This document shows, one piece after another, positions 47,886 through 59,923 of a DNA stretch of 64,000 nucleotides. The stretch lies in assembly GCF_009727055.1 (NCBI RefSeq), contig NC_052354.1, positions 44,683,777 to 44,747,776 on the forward strand. Reading direction: 5' to 3'. The position numbers and the translations under genes were made by a program. Numbering within the stretch: position 1 is the first letter of the stretch; the number at the start of each line of letters is the position of its first letter. The DNA comes from Benincasa hispida. Its lineage: Eukaryota; Streptophyta; Magnoliopsida; Cucurbitales; Cucurbitaceae. The notes under the pieces were generated by a model. That model saw only the letters and a list, made by a program, of their open reading frames with translations. It did not search any database and was not told where the DNA came from.

Positions 47886-50202
47886 CTATGGAGAATTCAC
47901 TTCTTGTTGTTGGGGCTGCCATGCTTGGCTGGCCCATGATGGTAGAGGAGCTTGTAACTTGAGAGGAATACCTGTAATAGGGTGCACAAAATACAAGCTT
48001 TCGGCATGAAGCTCATGGCAATCATAAATTTTTCCGTTCCACTCTGTAACACCCTCATATTTCACATCCCCTCTTATAGGAATTCCAAGATATTGGCAGT
48101 GCAGACGGATTTGATGAGTTCTTCCACTGCGAGGTCGTGCTCTTATCAATATCTCGTCCTTTTGACCATCAATGTCTACTAGAGATTTTGTTTGGACAAC
48201 GACAGTTTCTTCATCTTTTCCAAATTTTTGAAATTCTTCCATGGCGTTTTGTCCATTTATAGATAGTACTTCAAAATATGTTTCCATGTCTCTGACTACA
48301 GAACCGCCAGGTAAGGAACGACCCACATCAGCTGCAGCATAGACACGCCATACCCCAAATTTTGACCTACCATGACCAGATTTGATGTTGATTTTTTTCC
48401 ACTTTGGAGCAGAGCCAACGCAGAAGGCGATATATGACTTTGAAACTGTGTGGTCAGTAAATGCCTTCACTAATTTAGAAGCAACTTTATGCGACTTAGT
48501 TATAACCATAACCCCACTTGTGTCACGATCAAGGCGGTTAGCAAGATGAAGCTCTGGCAGACTGGTTTTGATCCCTGCATATGAAGAATATGATGAGAAC
48601 ACTCCCGAGAAATCAATAATGATAGAATAAGCAAAAGATGTGATCACATGGCATTGTTTTAGACAAACGTTAAAACACTCCAGACACATTTAAGCACCTC
48701 TCTCTTCAACAATCAGGATAAATCTAAACCATTTATATCAACTGTTTAACAATCAGCAACATTGCTATAAATGTAGGGAAAGAATCAGAAATCAATTACT
48801 TGCTCTCGCCTCTTTAGTAAATGTATTCATATCAAACTACAAGAGCAGCCTCACCTATCATGATATCAATATCACAGAGCACCCCAGAAAACATCAATAT
48901 CATATAATTTGATGAGATAACCTAGAGCCCTCTATGAAAACAATGCTCAAGTAATGGATTTTTGTCTCTCTTGAAGAACCATTAGACAATGAGTTTCAAT
49001 TAAAAAAAAAAAAAAAAAAAAAGGAAAGGACAGAAATTTTTTCTTAATGAATAACCGAACGTTCATTTGAGAATATAAAAAGAGAAAGCCAACAAAAGTG
49101 AGGCAACCTAGAAAAAAAAGGCCTCAAGTCTAGCAAAAATTTAGTTACGGACGCTCGCAAAGACATGTTGAACCAAAATACAAGGCCAAACCTCACACCG
49201 GGGTCTCTAAAAAAAAAAAAGAAGAAGAAGAAGAAGAACTTGAGAAATTGCATTTTTAAACAGCTTAAACCGATGAAAAATAAATTCCAGAAATCATTCC
49301 TTGTAAACAAATTTGATGAAAGATCAAATCCTACCCAGAACTTAGCAAGGTGAGTCAATTATTACTCCAAACTTCAACATTTCATCAAGATGGACATTAC
49401 ACGTAGATAAGCATTACAGTTCTAAACTTCTGTTGAACTTCCATCACATTTACCCACTAATTTCAGCTAATGTCAACAAAAACCAAGTTAAATATCTATG
49501 CATAAAAGTATGATCTAGAAAACCAATGCACGCGATCTATATTGAACAAATCTTTCAAAACTCGTCAATTTTAACAAAAATTCAGCCCTAATATCTTCTT
49601 CCTTTGCAGCGTTGTCTACATTGTTGTAATCCATGGAAGCACATGATTGCACCTTTTCACAAATCTTCAAACGAGAGCAAGTTAAAAGTTGCAATTCCAC
49701 CATTTCTATTCGAATAGAAAATTCAAAATGCAGGGTAAAATTGAATTCATCTTGCCAAGTTCATGTCAAAATTCGAATTCATCAGCTAAAAAAATGGTTT
49801 CACGGTAAAGATCCACAAACCAGCCATAGCAGAATCACTGAGAAGACGAGGAACAGCGGCCAAAACGCTTTCACAGTAGATTCCTTGAGGCTTATTGACG
49901 GCAATGAGCCACTCATCCTCGTATATAACATCGTTTGCCGATAAAGCAAAGAGGCTGGATTTAGAGGAGGCAGCCATGGCTCTAGCGAGCTCCAAGTTCT
50001 TGGATATGGCCGGCAGTGGAGGAGATAAGGGAACAGGGTAATTCTCTCTGGTTGATGGGCAGTTTCCGGTCACCGGTTCCGATGAGTCCGCCATGCTCTT
50101 GCTGATGGATTTGAATCTACCGGAACAGAAGGGTTTTGGGAATTCGGTGAAAGTTTTGTGCGGAGTTGAAAAGGTGGGCTGAAGGGAGATGAGGAGGGCC
50201 AT
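47886..50202 (-). CDS. RluA-family RNA pseudouridine synthase (plant RPS1-like), two exons
   Basis: Exons 49,821-50,202 and 47,886-48,574 join in frame to 356 residues. The enzyme class isomerises uridine to pseudouridine in RNA. Visible: DVIYEDEWLIAVNKPQGIYC (about residues 80-100, motif I), HLANRLDRDTSGVMVITKS (about 137-155, motif II with catalytic Asp in RLD, D143) and SGRTHQIRLHCQYLGIPIRG (motif III). Motif II has Asn where bacterial RluA proteins usually have His (HRLD). The Ser/Thr/Pro-rich N-terminus lacking acidic residues up to about residue 20 suggests an organelle transit peptide; a second Met (MADSSEP, about residue 37) could start a cytosolic form. RNA target unknown. The intron (48,575-49,820) contains an A run and a (AAG)n-like run and no gene. 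Confidence 0.9.
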
Positions 50203-50924
50203 TTATGTAAATTAGAAAAATTTTGGTCCTAAGGACTAAAACCGAGTAGACAGTTTTAAAAGGAAAATTTTTCTTTCCGTCCCTTAAGGTTTAAAATATT
50301 ATACTTTTATCCATAAAGTTTGATTTAATTTATATTAAATGACACAACTTTATCGTTAAATTATGAATTTAATTTCTATATAATCCTTATATTTTCAATT
50401 GTTTAATTTATTTTTAATTTTTTAATCAGAATTATCCAATTTTATTCATTATATTTTCAATGAATCTTAAACATAATTATATACTTTCAATAAATTTTAA
50501 ATATTACCATCAAAATTAAAATTTATCGAAATGGAGTAAAAATGACATTTCTCATGCCATAAAAAACACTATGTAAATAAAATGATATTTATAAAAAGAA
50601 TGCAAATAAAGACTAAATTTTTGTTTGAAAAAACTCAAGAATAAACTAACTAAAGAGACCAATTTTAAGATTTATTAAGTACAAGGCCTAAAATTGGAAA
50701 TTTGAAAATATAATGACTAAAATGGAAAAGAAACCCAAAGTACATCAACTAAAATAATATTGGGTCAATTTGAAACTTGTCCAATTTTAGCTTATATACT
50801 TTTAAAAAATCTTAAATTTTATCCATATTACTAATTTATTATTGATTTTTTAAACAACATTTTTATTATTTATTTGCATTTTTAATACTCTTTAGAAAGG
50901 AAAAATTAAAAGAATATTGTACTT
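50203..50924. other. AT-rich intergenic DNA
   Basis: Promoter side of the pseudouridine synthase gene. No gene or clear element seen. Confidence 0.5.
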
Positions 50925-51499
50925 TAGAAACTATTTAGGAAAATATTGTTGTTTTCAAACTATTTGTAAAAATATTGTTGTTTTAAATAAGTCGAAGGTT
51001 GAAAATTCGACCTATTTAGGAAAATATTGTTGTTTTCAAACTAGATAGGTCGAATTTTGAACCCTCGACCTTCTTTTTTTTAGGAAAATATTGTTGTTTT
51101 CAAACGGATTCTGTCATCTCAGCAAGTCTGACGAGCTAACGAGCTAATGAATCTCCTTCTTTTTGTTGCTAACGAGCTAACGAGCTAATCAAATTCAAGA
51201 GCGAGATTATGAGAGACAACGAGAGTTTGAGAGAGCGAGATTTTGATAGAGAGTGAGAATACTACAAATTTTCCTTTTTTTTTTCCTTTTTAATTATTAT
51301 ACATTCCACCTTCTTCTTTCTAATCCTTTCTTTTTTTTAAAAAAAAAAAATCCATTTTATAAAAAAAATTCTAAAAAAATTTATTATTTTATTTAAACTC
51401 TAAAAAGAATAAATTAAAAATAATAATAACTCATAAAAATAAAAAAAAATATAAATTAAATATCTCATTTATATAAAGATAATTACAAAAATCAATGTG

Positions 51500-53295
51500 T
51501 CCCACAAGGCGGACTTGTCGATTTCGAGCTGGTTGTCGTCGTCAACTTCGAACTTGAGGTTGCTCGGGTTCTTCTTGATGTTGCTCTGGTACCTCTGCAG
51601 GTGCTTCATAATATAAATATTAATGATGCTCTCCACGACCCTGACCATGTCCATGCACGTATGAAGACGAAGACCAGCCTTTGAGTCATAATGTCCTGAA
51701 CCAAATGTTGGCATCATCATCATCGGGCTAACATAATCAGTTTGACTCTGCATCTACGTCATAGAGGGCAACTCTTCCACATTATGTGCAACCTCATCAA
51801 ACTCATCCTTTTTCCCGAACAGGTCCTCTACGTCTAGGAGTTGGTGGAGGAACAATAGGTATTTCGTACATATAATGAATTTCTTCCATATAGCTTTGGT
51901 TGTCACTACATATAGCAAGAACCTGGTTTGGATCATTCGCAACCTCACGGAGTCTACTGTTGTTCGATCTCTGTGAATTATAAAACAATTAGAGAATATT
52001 TAAAATAAATTTAAATTAAAAAAATTAGATAATATTCATTCATTTACTAGATGACCCACAGCTGCTCCGGACGAGTGACGTAGCGCCTTGTGATATTATT
52101 ATACCAATGAATATACAACATCTATGTCAAACTGTTCAAGAGAAACCCCCACTGCAATAAACCCTGCACGATAGTGCCATCGCACTACCAAATGCGCAAC
52201 TTTTTCGGACCAATCTCCAGTCCTTAGGTCAATATCATGCAGTACGGGTTCAGTATTACAAGGAGATGGGATATCCTGCTGAAAACCGAATTTCTCATCA
52301 CCTGTCAGGAAGATGCCACTCACCAATGTGAAAACATATGAGAGGACTCATCGTCCGCCATATGTTTTGACATTTGTACAAAAATTAGGCAAAGTATGCA
52401 CAATAATTTGTATGGCTCTCAAATAACCTAAAAACACAAAAATTATTATTAGAGAATATTAAAGACAAATACAATAAAAATGTGAATAAAATAATCAATT
52501 AGGTTTAGTGTAATGTACCTGTTCAGGTTGAAGCAGATCAAACTGTATCTATACTGGTTGACTACATGTGTGGTTGTCCTAGTCACACAAATTTTGTCTC
52601 TCCACTTAAATTTTTAAATTGATAATTTAGAATTTAAATTAATTAGATCAGTGATATAAAAATTAAATTAAATTAAAACAATATACGAGACCGTAGGCTT
52701 GTCCAACTAACTGAGCGTCATTAACATGATGTAGTTGTAGAGCTATTTTGGAAATCGTTCCCAAGCCTATAAGTTGCAAAAGTATGAGAGGCCCAACTAT
52801 TCCTCGAACCTCAGGTCTTGTTGCTTTGCATAGTTGTCTATACAACCATGCCAAGCATGCTCCACCTCACGAATACCGCCCCGCATCATGGAGGTTAGCT
52901 AACAGTGGCAAGAACATCAAGTGAAACAAATGACTTGATTTATTCTGAAAACAGACTTTCACCATCATTTTAGTATATATGCTCGCGCAATCTTATGACG
53001 GTTTTCCTCGTCTGCATCATCTGTGAGCTCACGAAATTGTGTTCCTAAACCATATTAAACTTAACCTCGATCCTTTAATCTTGTCGGCAGATGGGGTCGC
53101 ACCGAGGTACAGTTGACAAACTTCTAACTAGTCATCGTACATCACTCCGGTTGACGGCTCACCGTCAACAGGAACCCCAACAACACTTCTATGTCTTGTA
53201 GAGTGATAGTCACACTCTCCAACAGACATATGGAATTAGCGTTTCGGGCCTCCATCTCTCGGACCAAGGTTGTGATCAGATTGCCCAGTCCAACT
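51500..53295 (-). pseudogene. Plant mobile domain (PMD) protein pseudogene
   Basis: Minus-strand pieces are colinear with PMD proteins often annotated as 'serine/threonine phosphatase 7 long form homolog': LVREMEARNANSICLLES then VTITLQDIEVLLG (about 53,190-53,290), MAWLYRQLCKATRP and GPLILLQL (about 52,760-52,854), FGFQQDIPSPCNTEPVLHD and IDLRTGDWSEKVAHLVVRWH (about 52,150-52,290), and a C-terminal tail to about 51,500. No phosphatase catalytic motif is present. PMD domains occur in Mutator-like and gypsy-like transposons and in the domesticated MAIN/MAIL1 genes. Stops and frameshifts show decay, although conserved introns could account for some gaps. Confidence 0.7.
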
Positions 53296-53389
53296 GAATA
53301 AATCCGCCTCTCGACGAATGATCGATGAATGGACTAGTCGTACAAAACATCGGATCAATAGGTCTTGGGTTTATCTTGATGCTCCAATG

Positions 53390-53580
53390 CATCCCTTATT
53401 TCTGCTTTTCTTTCTCAAAATAGTTAACGCAGTTTGAAGAACGTATTCTGACAAGAGCAATTATAGGCAACATTCGAGCTCCTTTGAGGACCCCATTTAT
53501 GCACTCTGATAGATTTGTCATTCATCCACCCATATCTGAATCCTCCATCATGTGTAAGTCCATTGCTCTAAACATAATGT
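53390..53580 (-). pseudogene. MULE transposase C-terminal fragment
   Basis: Minus-strand frame reads NGVLKGARMLPIIALVR then NCVNYFEKEK, matching the region of MuDR-like transposases just before the SWIM zinc finger, then hits a stop. Only this short piece is recognisable. Confidence 0.65.
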
Positions 53581-53726
53581 TGTCAAAAAAACTTTAGACA
53601 ACTCTGATTTATTCTTTTGATATCTTCAATTGTTTTGTTGAACTTTTGAATTTGAAATGACACCCAACACGAATAAACATAAACTGACACCTGAAAAGTT
53701 CACGTTATCACAACGAGATTGGATTA

Positions 53727-53825
53727 GACAGAAACAGCTACTCGACACGATGTGGATTTTGTAACCAGTTAGGACATAATCGAAGGAAGTGTTCTTCGTT
53801 ACTAAGATGAGCTCCAGATAGTTAG
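53727..53825 (+). pseudogene. CCHC zinc-knuckle fragment on the opposite strand
   Basis: Plus-strand frame RCGFCNQLGHNRRKC is a CX2CX4HX4C-type knuckle as found at the end of MULE transposases, here pointing away from the transposase piece at 53,390-53,580. This indicates an inversion or a second element. Confidence 0.6.
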
Positions 53826-53984
53826 GGATTGTAATAAATAATAATTTTTTTTTATTATATATTCATTTTATTGATATTCAATTTTTTTATTATAATTTAT
53901 TGTATATTCAACTTTTTTTATAATAATCTACTGTATATTCAAATTTTTTTTTTTGTAATAAATAAAGTTTTACATATAATAATC

Positions 53985-54170
53985 TATATATTCAATTTAT
54001 AGTATAATAATCTAATATATTCAATTTATTCAATTTATTGTCTAATGATATTCAATTATAGTATAATAATCTAATATATTCAATTTGTTGTCAATGATTA
54101 TTCAATTATAGTATAATAATCTAATATATTCAATTTATTGTCTAATGATTATTCAATTATAGTATGATTA
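53985..54170 (+). repeat. AT-rich tandem array, period 50-59 bp
   Basis: agtataataatctaatatat plus tcaattt starts at 54,001, about 54,060 and about 54,110, with shared tails (tgtctaatgatt). Confidence 0.8.
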
Positions 54171-54930
54171 TTAGCTTTTTTTCCTTCTTTTTATATATAT
54201 ATTTCTATGGAAAGTTCAAATAAAGTGAAGACTCCGCTCTCTCCTAAGATCTCGCTCTCTCCTAAGATCTTACTCTCTCACTCTCACTCTCTCCTAAGAT
54301 CTCGCTTTCTCACTCTCGCACTCTTTGTTATTGTTGTTATTTTTCCATTAATGATTACTAGCTTTCATTTCTTTCTAGAACAATCACAAACACTTTTTGA
54401 TTATGGACCTACTTTTTTGTTCGTAGACAAAGCTAATTCGGAATTGTCTTTCATTCCAAGCATAACTTGTATCCATGCGCTTCATATTCGCCTGGAGTTC
54501 GCTCCCAGAAATATAGCCATCCTCATCCCCTCATGTCAATCCCACAAGCCTCCGTCTAATTCGAAATGATAACAAATGCATAGGTTGTTAGAAGCAGCTC
54601 GAGTACACAGATACATATAGTATACCATCTCATTACTTTATTTCCTCTATGAGGGAAAAAGAAAAGTAATAAACCTGCAATCTCGAGGGTGGATGTGTGT
54701 CGAAACTTCAACCTTCGATAACCTAGCGAGATTCGCGAGATTTCCCTTGTTGAGGTTGAAGTTTCGGCTTATGTATTGTTTCCAAGGTTTTCTTTGTTCG
54801 TCGAGTTCTCAACGTTCAACCTCTAGCCTCGGATTCCCAAAACAACAATATTTCTCTAATAAGTTTCAAAACAACAATATTTCTCTAATAAGTTTTGAAA
54901 ACAACAATATTAATATTAAAGGTCCCTTTA

Positions 54931-56136
54931 GAAATATATTCATATATTGTATTTTATTACATTATCATAATAATAATTATTTAATTGATTTCAATACAAA
55001 TTAAGTTTGAGGGATTAAATTTAAGATTTTGGGGAAAAAATCTTTTTATCCTTAGGTTTTGGGTCTAGTTTCTATTTGGTCTTTAGGTTTCAAAGTGTTA
55101 CACATTTAATCTTTAAGTTTTGAGTTTGATTTCAATTTAATCCCTATGTTTCAAAATATTATAATTTTACCCTTGGCATTTGAGTTTTATTTCAATTTGG
55201 TCCCTAAATTTCAAGATTTATACTTTTAACCTCGTTTTTCACTAAATGCTAATTTTCTGTTTTTAGTGTTAGTATATGTTAATAAATTTAAATTGATTAA
55301 AATAATTATAATTAATTAAGTTTCACTATTTTTCAACACTTTTAAAATTAAATTTAAAATTTCACTACATAATTATTTTAAGTTAGTTAAGAGATATTGA
55401 CGTTAATAATCGAGAGTAAGTAGGATGAAAAATTAAGGTTGAAAGTGTAAAATTTTAAAATCTAGAAATCAAATTGAAGCAAAACTCAAATATAAAAGAT
55501 AAAATTATAATATTTTATAAACTAAATTGAAATCAACTCAAAACTTAAACAACTCAATCTAAAATTTAGAAACGGATTAAAATCGTCCCTAAAATTTATG
55601 GAAAGAAGAGGGAATATAGGGATAAAATGGTAATTTAATCCTGTTGTTTTAACCAATAAATAATGAAAAGAATCCTCCACCCTTACTCCCGGAGGCATAC
55701 GTACATACATATCTTTGAGAACCCGAGTTGGAAGAAAGAAGAAGCTCTCGTCGGATTAAACCAACGAGCAGGTGCGAAAGATCTGTTCGATTCTGAAATC
55801 ACATTTAAATAACCCATTTACTGCAATCTTTTACAACAGTTCTGTAAGATTTAATCTCTTCTATTCGCTTCCGTGTTTGTTTCAATCGAAAATTTTGTTT
55901 CCTTAGCGGAATTTTTGCTTTTCCGGAACATTTGAAATCGTGGGGTTTCGTGATCATGTCTGCTCTTTTCTGGGTAGGAAACATTTTAGCGAAAAACTTA
56001 CAGTTCTGAAGAACTTGGGTTGTTTTTTTTGAACTTATTGTTCTGAATTTGTCTGTTCTATTTGTGGTTTTAAGACTGATAAACATCGCTGTTGTGATTT
56101 TGAAGTGAGGAGAAAAAAGTTTGAAGAGAAAGATTC
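54931..56136. other. Intergenic repeat relics and promoter/5' UTR of the SHG1-domain gene
   Basis: 54,990-55,580 is decayed repeat text with recurrent 'ggtccctaaatttcaa'-like phrases. 55,700-56,136 should hold the promoter and leader of the next gene. A 5'-UTR intron is possible (aacgagcag then gtgcgaaag near 55,770) but unproven. Confidence 0.5.
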
Positions 56137-58108
56137 ATGGGTTCTTCTTCAGTAATAACTCCAGAAGACGTGCTGGAGTCGTTGATGAATGATGGTACTA
56201 TCGATTCTCTCAGGTTGAAGATCATTAACCAGCTCAAAGCTAATGTCAGTTTCGCTGCTTCTACATAATCCTATCTCGTTTCCTTTGAGTTTTAAATTGG
56301 TACTATTGAATCCAACTATGTAGTGCCCTGTTTAGAATGACTTGCCAAGTGTTTATAAATAGTTGTTTAACATTTAAACCTGTTTTTAAGCCTTTAGGAA
56401 GTCATTCCAAACATGTCTATAATATCGATCGAATGAGAGAAAGACACACGAAGGATGTTTCACTCGTGGTTCTTTTCAATTCAACAAAAGGTTAGGGTAG
56501 GAATTCACTTCTTTCCTTAACAAATTGAGCTACATTGAAGTTGGCTGTTTGACTTATGGTTTTAACAAGTCTAAGTGTGCAAAGTTCGGTTGCAATAAGT
56601 TATAGATACAAGTTGGTTATGATGTAGAAGGCTAAGATAAATCTTATAACATGAGTTTATGTAGTTGGTTGGATTAACAAATTGGTATTTTAAGCAAAGT
56701 CACATGCCTAACATAGAATGGTCTTTGAGCCTTTCTTTTCTGGCGTGGCGTTTGAAGTCTCTATGTATATCTGTCTTGTTGCAGGAGGAGCTTAAGAATA
56801 CGACCATTAAAATGGTAGAACAAAGCAAAGTCCTCAATACTCCTGGGGCAGAGAAACAGACCAAAAGGGAGTTATTCGATGCCCTTCGACAGGAACTCGA
56901 GTTAGTATTATTTTTACTTCACTGTTTAAATGTCTCTTACCTCCCCATTCTTCCCTCCTTTTTGTTCACTATTATTTGAACTGAACTCAACACGAGGAGA
57001 CAATTTAAATTTCATTACATCGTGTCTTTTCAATTTGTTCTAAGGATTGCAAACTTGGACCCTGTTTGATGGTGATTTCGTCTTTTATTCTGTTTTGAAA
57101 TTTTTGTTGGTTTTCTCTCAATTTCTTTACCATAGCTTTCACCTTGCTTAAAGAAACATTTCAATTCTTATCCAATTTTCAAAAACAAAATCACCCTTTT
57201 AAAAATTACTTTTTTTTTAGTTCTTAAAACCTGACTTGGATTTTGAAAACATTTTTAAATGTATTTAACAAAACAGAGAACCTCATAAGTGAAATGTGCT
57301 ATTTTTAAGCATTATTTTCAAAAACCAAATAGTTATCAAAACAGTGCCTTGGCTTTTTGTTTTTCCATATTGTGAGGTCTGTGGTTAATGCGTGCTCAAG
57401 TTAACTACAGATACATATAAATGAGCATGAGTTCTTTGTTTTCATTGGGAACAAAAACTTCATTAACAATAAATACTTACAAAATAATTGAAGAGAATAC
57501 AGCATCCTGAAGCTTAAAGAAAAGCAGATTATGTATCCTCTTACGTGTTGATAGTTTCATAATGTTGTACCACATCTGGAATGTTCATGATGATTGTCTG
57601 TTTAAGAGAATTCCCCCTCCTCCTCTCCCCCTCTTCTTTTTTCCCTTTTTCTTGTTCTACTAAATTGTGCATCTGTTTGAACGCTTTGCTGAAGATGTAA
57701 GTGAACAAATGACTTTATACATGTTTAAGTTCCTGACACTTAAATTACTCTTGGATGTCATGCAGAGCACCAGTGCTTGAGAAAGCCTCTAAATCTGTTT
57801 GGGAATTAATTTTGGACAACAATGGGTTGGGCAAAGAAATAAACGACACGGTTGAAAAAGTATTTTGTCGATTGAGCGGCAAGGAACCTCCATTGTTCCC
57901 TCCTCAAAATGGGGATATGCCATCAGTAAAAGAAACTGAGAATGAGAAAGGCAAGGGAAAAGAACCTGAAGATAATTATCACAAGGAGAAATCACACCCT
58001 ATTAGGAAAAGGAGTTTCAATGACATGAATGGCAAAGAGGAAAACATTGTTGCTGATGGAGCTGGAGAAAGTCTAGCTGTACCTGAAGAACATAGTAGGT
58101 CACCTTAA
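56137..58108 (+). CDS. SHG1/BOD1-domain protein, three exons
   Basis: Exons 56,137-56,244, 56,785-56,900 and 57,766-58,108 join in frame to 188 residues. Residues about 8-105 look like the COMPASS Shg1 / BOD1 domain: EDVLESLMNDGTIDSLRLKI (residues 10-29), then KRELFDALRQELEAPVLEKA and VWELIL. In yeast Shg1 is a non-essential subunit of the Set1 histone H3K4 methyltransferase; BOD1 proteins act in chromosome bi-orientation via PP2A. The plant function is not established here. The C-terminal half is charged, Glu/Lys-rich and probably disordered (KETENEKGKGKEPED), with a basic patch IRKRSF that could be a nuclear signal. A shorter second exon is possible but would break the frame. It converges with UreF downstream. 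Confidence 0.85.
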
Positions 58109-59207
58109 TTGAGTTTGAAGACAAACATGTCATGAACCGTCCTCTATGATGATGGATCTCACAGGTGTAGAATGCGATGATCTCTTTCAACTTAATCTGA
58201 TGCGCTCATGGCCTGTGTCGAACATTAACAAAATTTGACACTATGCACGCCACACACGGAATTGATTGGAGTTCAAAATTTTGTTTGTGTGGATGTAGAT
58301 GAACACTTCTATGATCTTTAATGTTCCCATTAACTTAATGGTTGGGAAATAGGGTGGTTAGTCATCAAAGACTAGCTCTTGTAATTCTAATCTATCTACC
58401 TATGTCAATGCCGAGAAAAGCCATATGAATACTGATTGGCCTTCCTGTGCAGTACTTAGAAGACTATATACATGAAGTTCCAAGAATATTCTTCGTTCCT
58501 TTTTGGAATGTTGTGTGCTACCCTGATTTGTGTTGAACTACATTTGAATTCAAGTCAGGTACCTTATTTTAGATCCTTCAAATTTGGATACTTGGCAAAT
58601 GCCGGAAAAAAGAATTTTGAATTTTGAATTTAGGTAAACAAGTGTATGAACGAAGTTCTTCGTTCTTTATGTTTATGTTGCATGTACTACTAAGAACTGT
58701 AAGTGGAGATTGTAGGTAGTTAAATTGAAAGGTTCAGAATATTCAATATTTCAAGTATGTACGAGTTCATTAAATCCACTTGACCAGCAAAGTCTTGGAT
58801 GGTTAAGGGATTAATAGATCCAAACTCAATGGAATTAGTCAACAATACCAACCGCATAAGATCCTTAAAAACAAGAGACAATGGTATATACGAGCAAGAA
58901 CAAATCATGGCATGCCATTCAGACATACATTGGATTTTCTTCTGGGTATGCCATGAAAGAAGAAGGAATGTTGAAATGCCAACAAATCTCCATTATTGAA
59001 TTCACTCTGATAGTAACACATTTTTTGAACCTCTAGTGCCAAAGTCACTAATTGTGTAAGTTATTCAACTAATCTCTAAAATGAATGTACTGTACTTTAT
59101 CTGCTAGGTTACGGGTGAACATTTTACTAGTTTCAAGCACAGACCAAGAAAGAAGGGGACACCTATACCCAAAATCACAGGAAAACAGTTTAACACTTCA
59201 AAACTTT
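58109..59207. other. Spacer between two convergent genes
   Basis: Should hold the 3' UTRs of the SHG1-domain gene (plus strand) and UreF (minus strand). No other feature recognised. Confidence 0.55.
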
Positions 59208-59897
59208 TCAAGAACAAAACAGTCTAGAATTCAGGTACATATGGCATCCTTGTACTGTCTCTAACAGAGGAACGGTTTGGCAAGCTTCTTCAACGGGACG
59301 GTTCATCCATTTTTTCAATATGTCTTCAGCAACAAGCGCAAGCTGATGTTGCAACACAGCTGCACCCAAGGGTCCTACTAAATTCAATCTTGTTGCAGCA
59401 GAAATAACATCTCTCATGGTAATAAACAGATATGCCCTCTGTGACATTGTGCTATCCCATCCAAGTAGACCGCAGATTAGCCCGAAGATGGGAGCATGGT
59501 GGAACGAAACAGCCCCAGTCCCAGACAAGGTTGTTTCCCGCATGGCTTTTAGAGATGATATTTCAGAAAATACTATTGCTGCAACTCTCATAAGCGCTGA
59601 CCCTTGTGTAACAGATGCCTTTCGACTAACTTCATTAGTCAACATTGAATCCAATAATCTGTCATTTTTTTTCCAAGTTTCAAAATCAGGCGATAGTGTG
59701 GCTGAATGCACAAAGGGAAGAAGCAAACTTCCAGTGTTGTCTAACAAATGGATCACATAGTTTTTAAGATCTTCCTGATGTGAGACAATGCGAGCTTGTA
59801 TTGCAGCCTCGAGACCAAACGAATGGGCAAAGCCTCCAGTAGGAAGGATAGAATCGAGCAGTTGCCACTGGCTCCAGTGAAAATGTTTGTCATCCAT
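59208..59897 (-). CDS. UREF: Urease accessory protein UreF
   Basis: A single coding exon of 229 residues, the full length for plant UreF (about 230-240). The start is fixed by MDDKHFHWSQWQLLDSILPT at the N-terminus. UreF, with UreD and the GTPase UreG, delivers nickel to the urease active site in the cytosol. Family landmarks are LPTGGFAHSFGLEAA, VTQGSALMRVA, HHAPIFGLICGLLG and the C-terminal end HMYLNSRLFCS. The coding exon follows a predicted 5'-UTR intron (59,924-61,073) that contains a foldback MITE. UreD and UreG are not in the window. Confidence 0.94.
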   Translation of the reverse strand: MDDKHFHWSQWQLLDSILPTGGFAHSFGLEAAIQARIVSHQEDLKNYVIHLLDNTGSLLLPFVHSATLSPDFETWKKNDRLLDSMLTNEVSRKASVTQGSALMRVAAIVFSEISSLKAMRETTLSGTGAVSFHHAPIFGLICGLLGWDSTMSQRAYLFITMRDVISAATRLNLVGPLGAAVLQHQLALVAEDILKKWMNRPVEEACQTVPLLETVQGCHMYLNSRLFCS

Positions 59898-59923
59898 GTC
59901 AAGATTGGGCTATCGCATATATT

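Larger units (their letters stand above)
50925..54930 (-). mobile_element. Mutator-like / plant-mobile-domain element remnant with inverted end repeats
   Basis: The left end (50,925-51,105) has at least three copies of aggaaaatattgttgttttc and the right end (54,838-54,912) has three copies of the reversed form (aaaacaacaatatttctct). GAGCGAGATTTT-rich text lies inside the left end (51,200-51,255) and reversed inside the right end (54,228-54,320). Between them lie decayed PMD, MULE transposase and zinc-knuckle coding pieces. Exact ends and target duplications were not resolved. Confidence 0.6.

Noticed and set aside
54207..54569. 120-codon plus-strand ORF with SPKISLSPKILLSHSHS repeats
   Set aside because: It reads the reversed GCGAGAT-like repeat at the transposon end; the rest has no motif.
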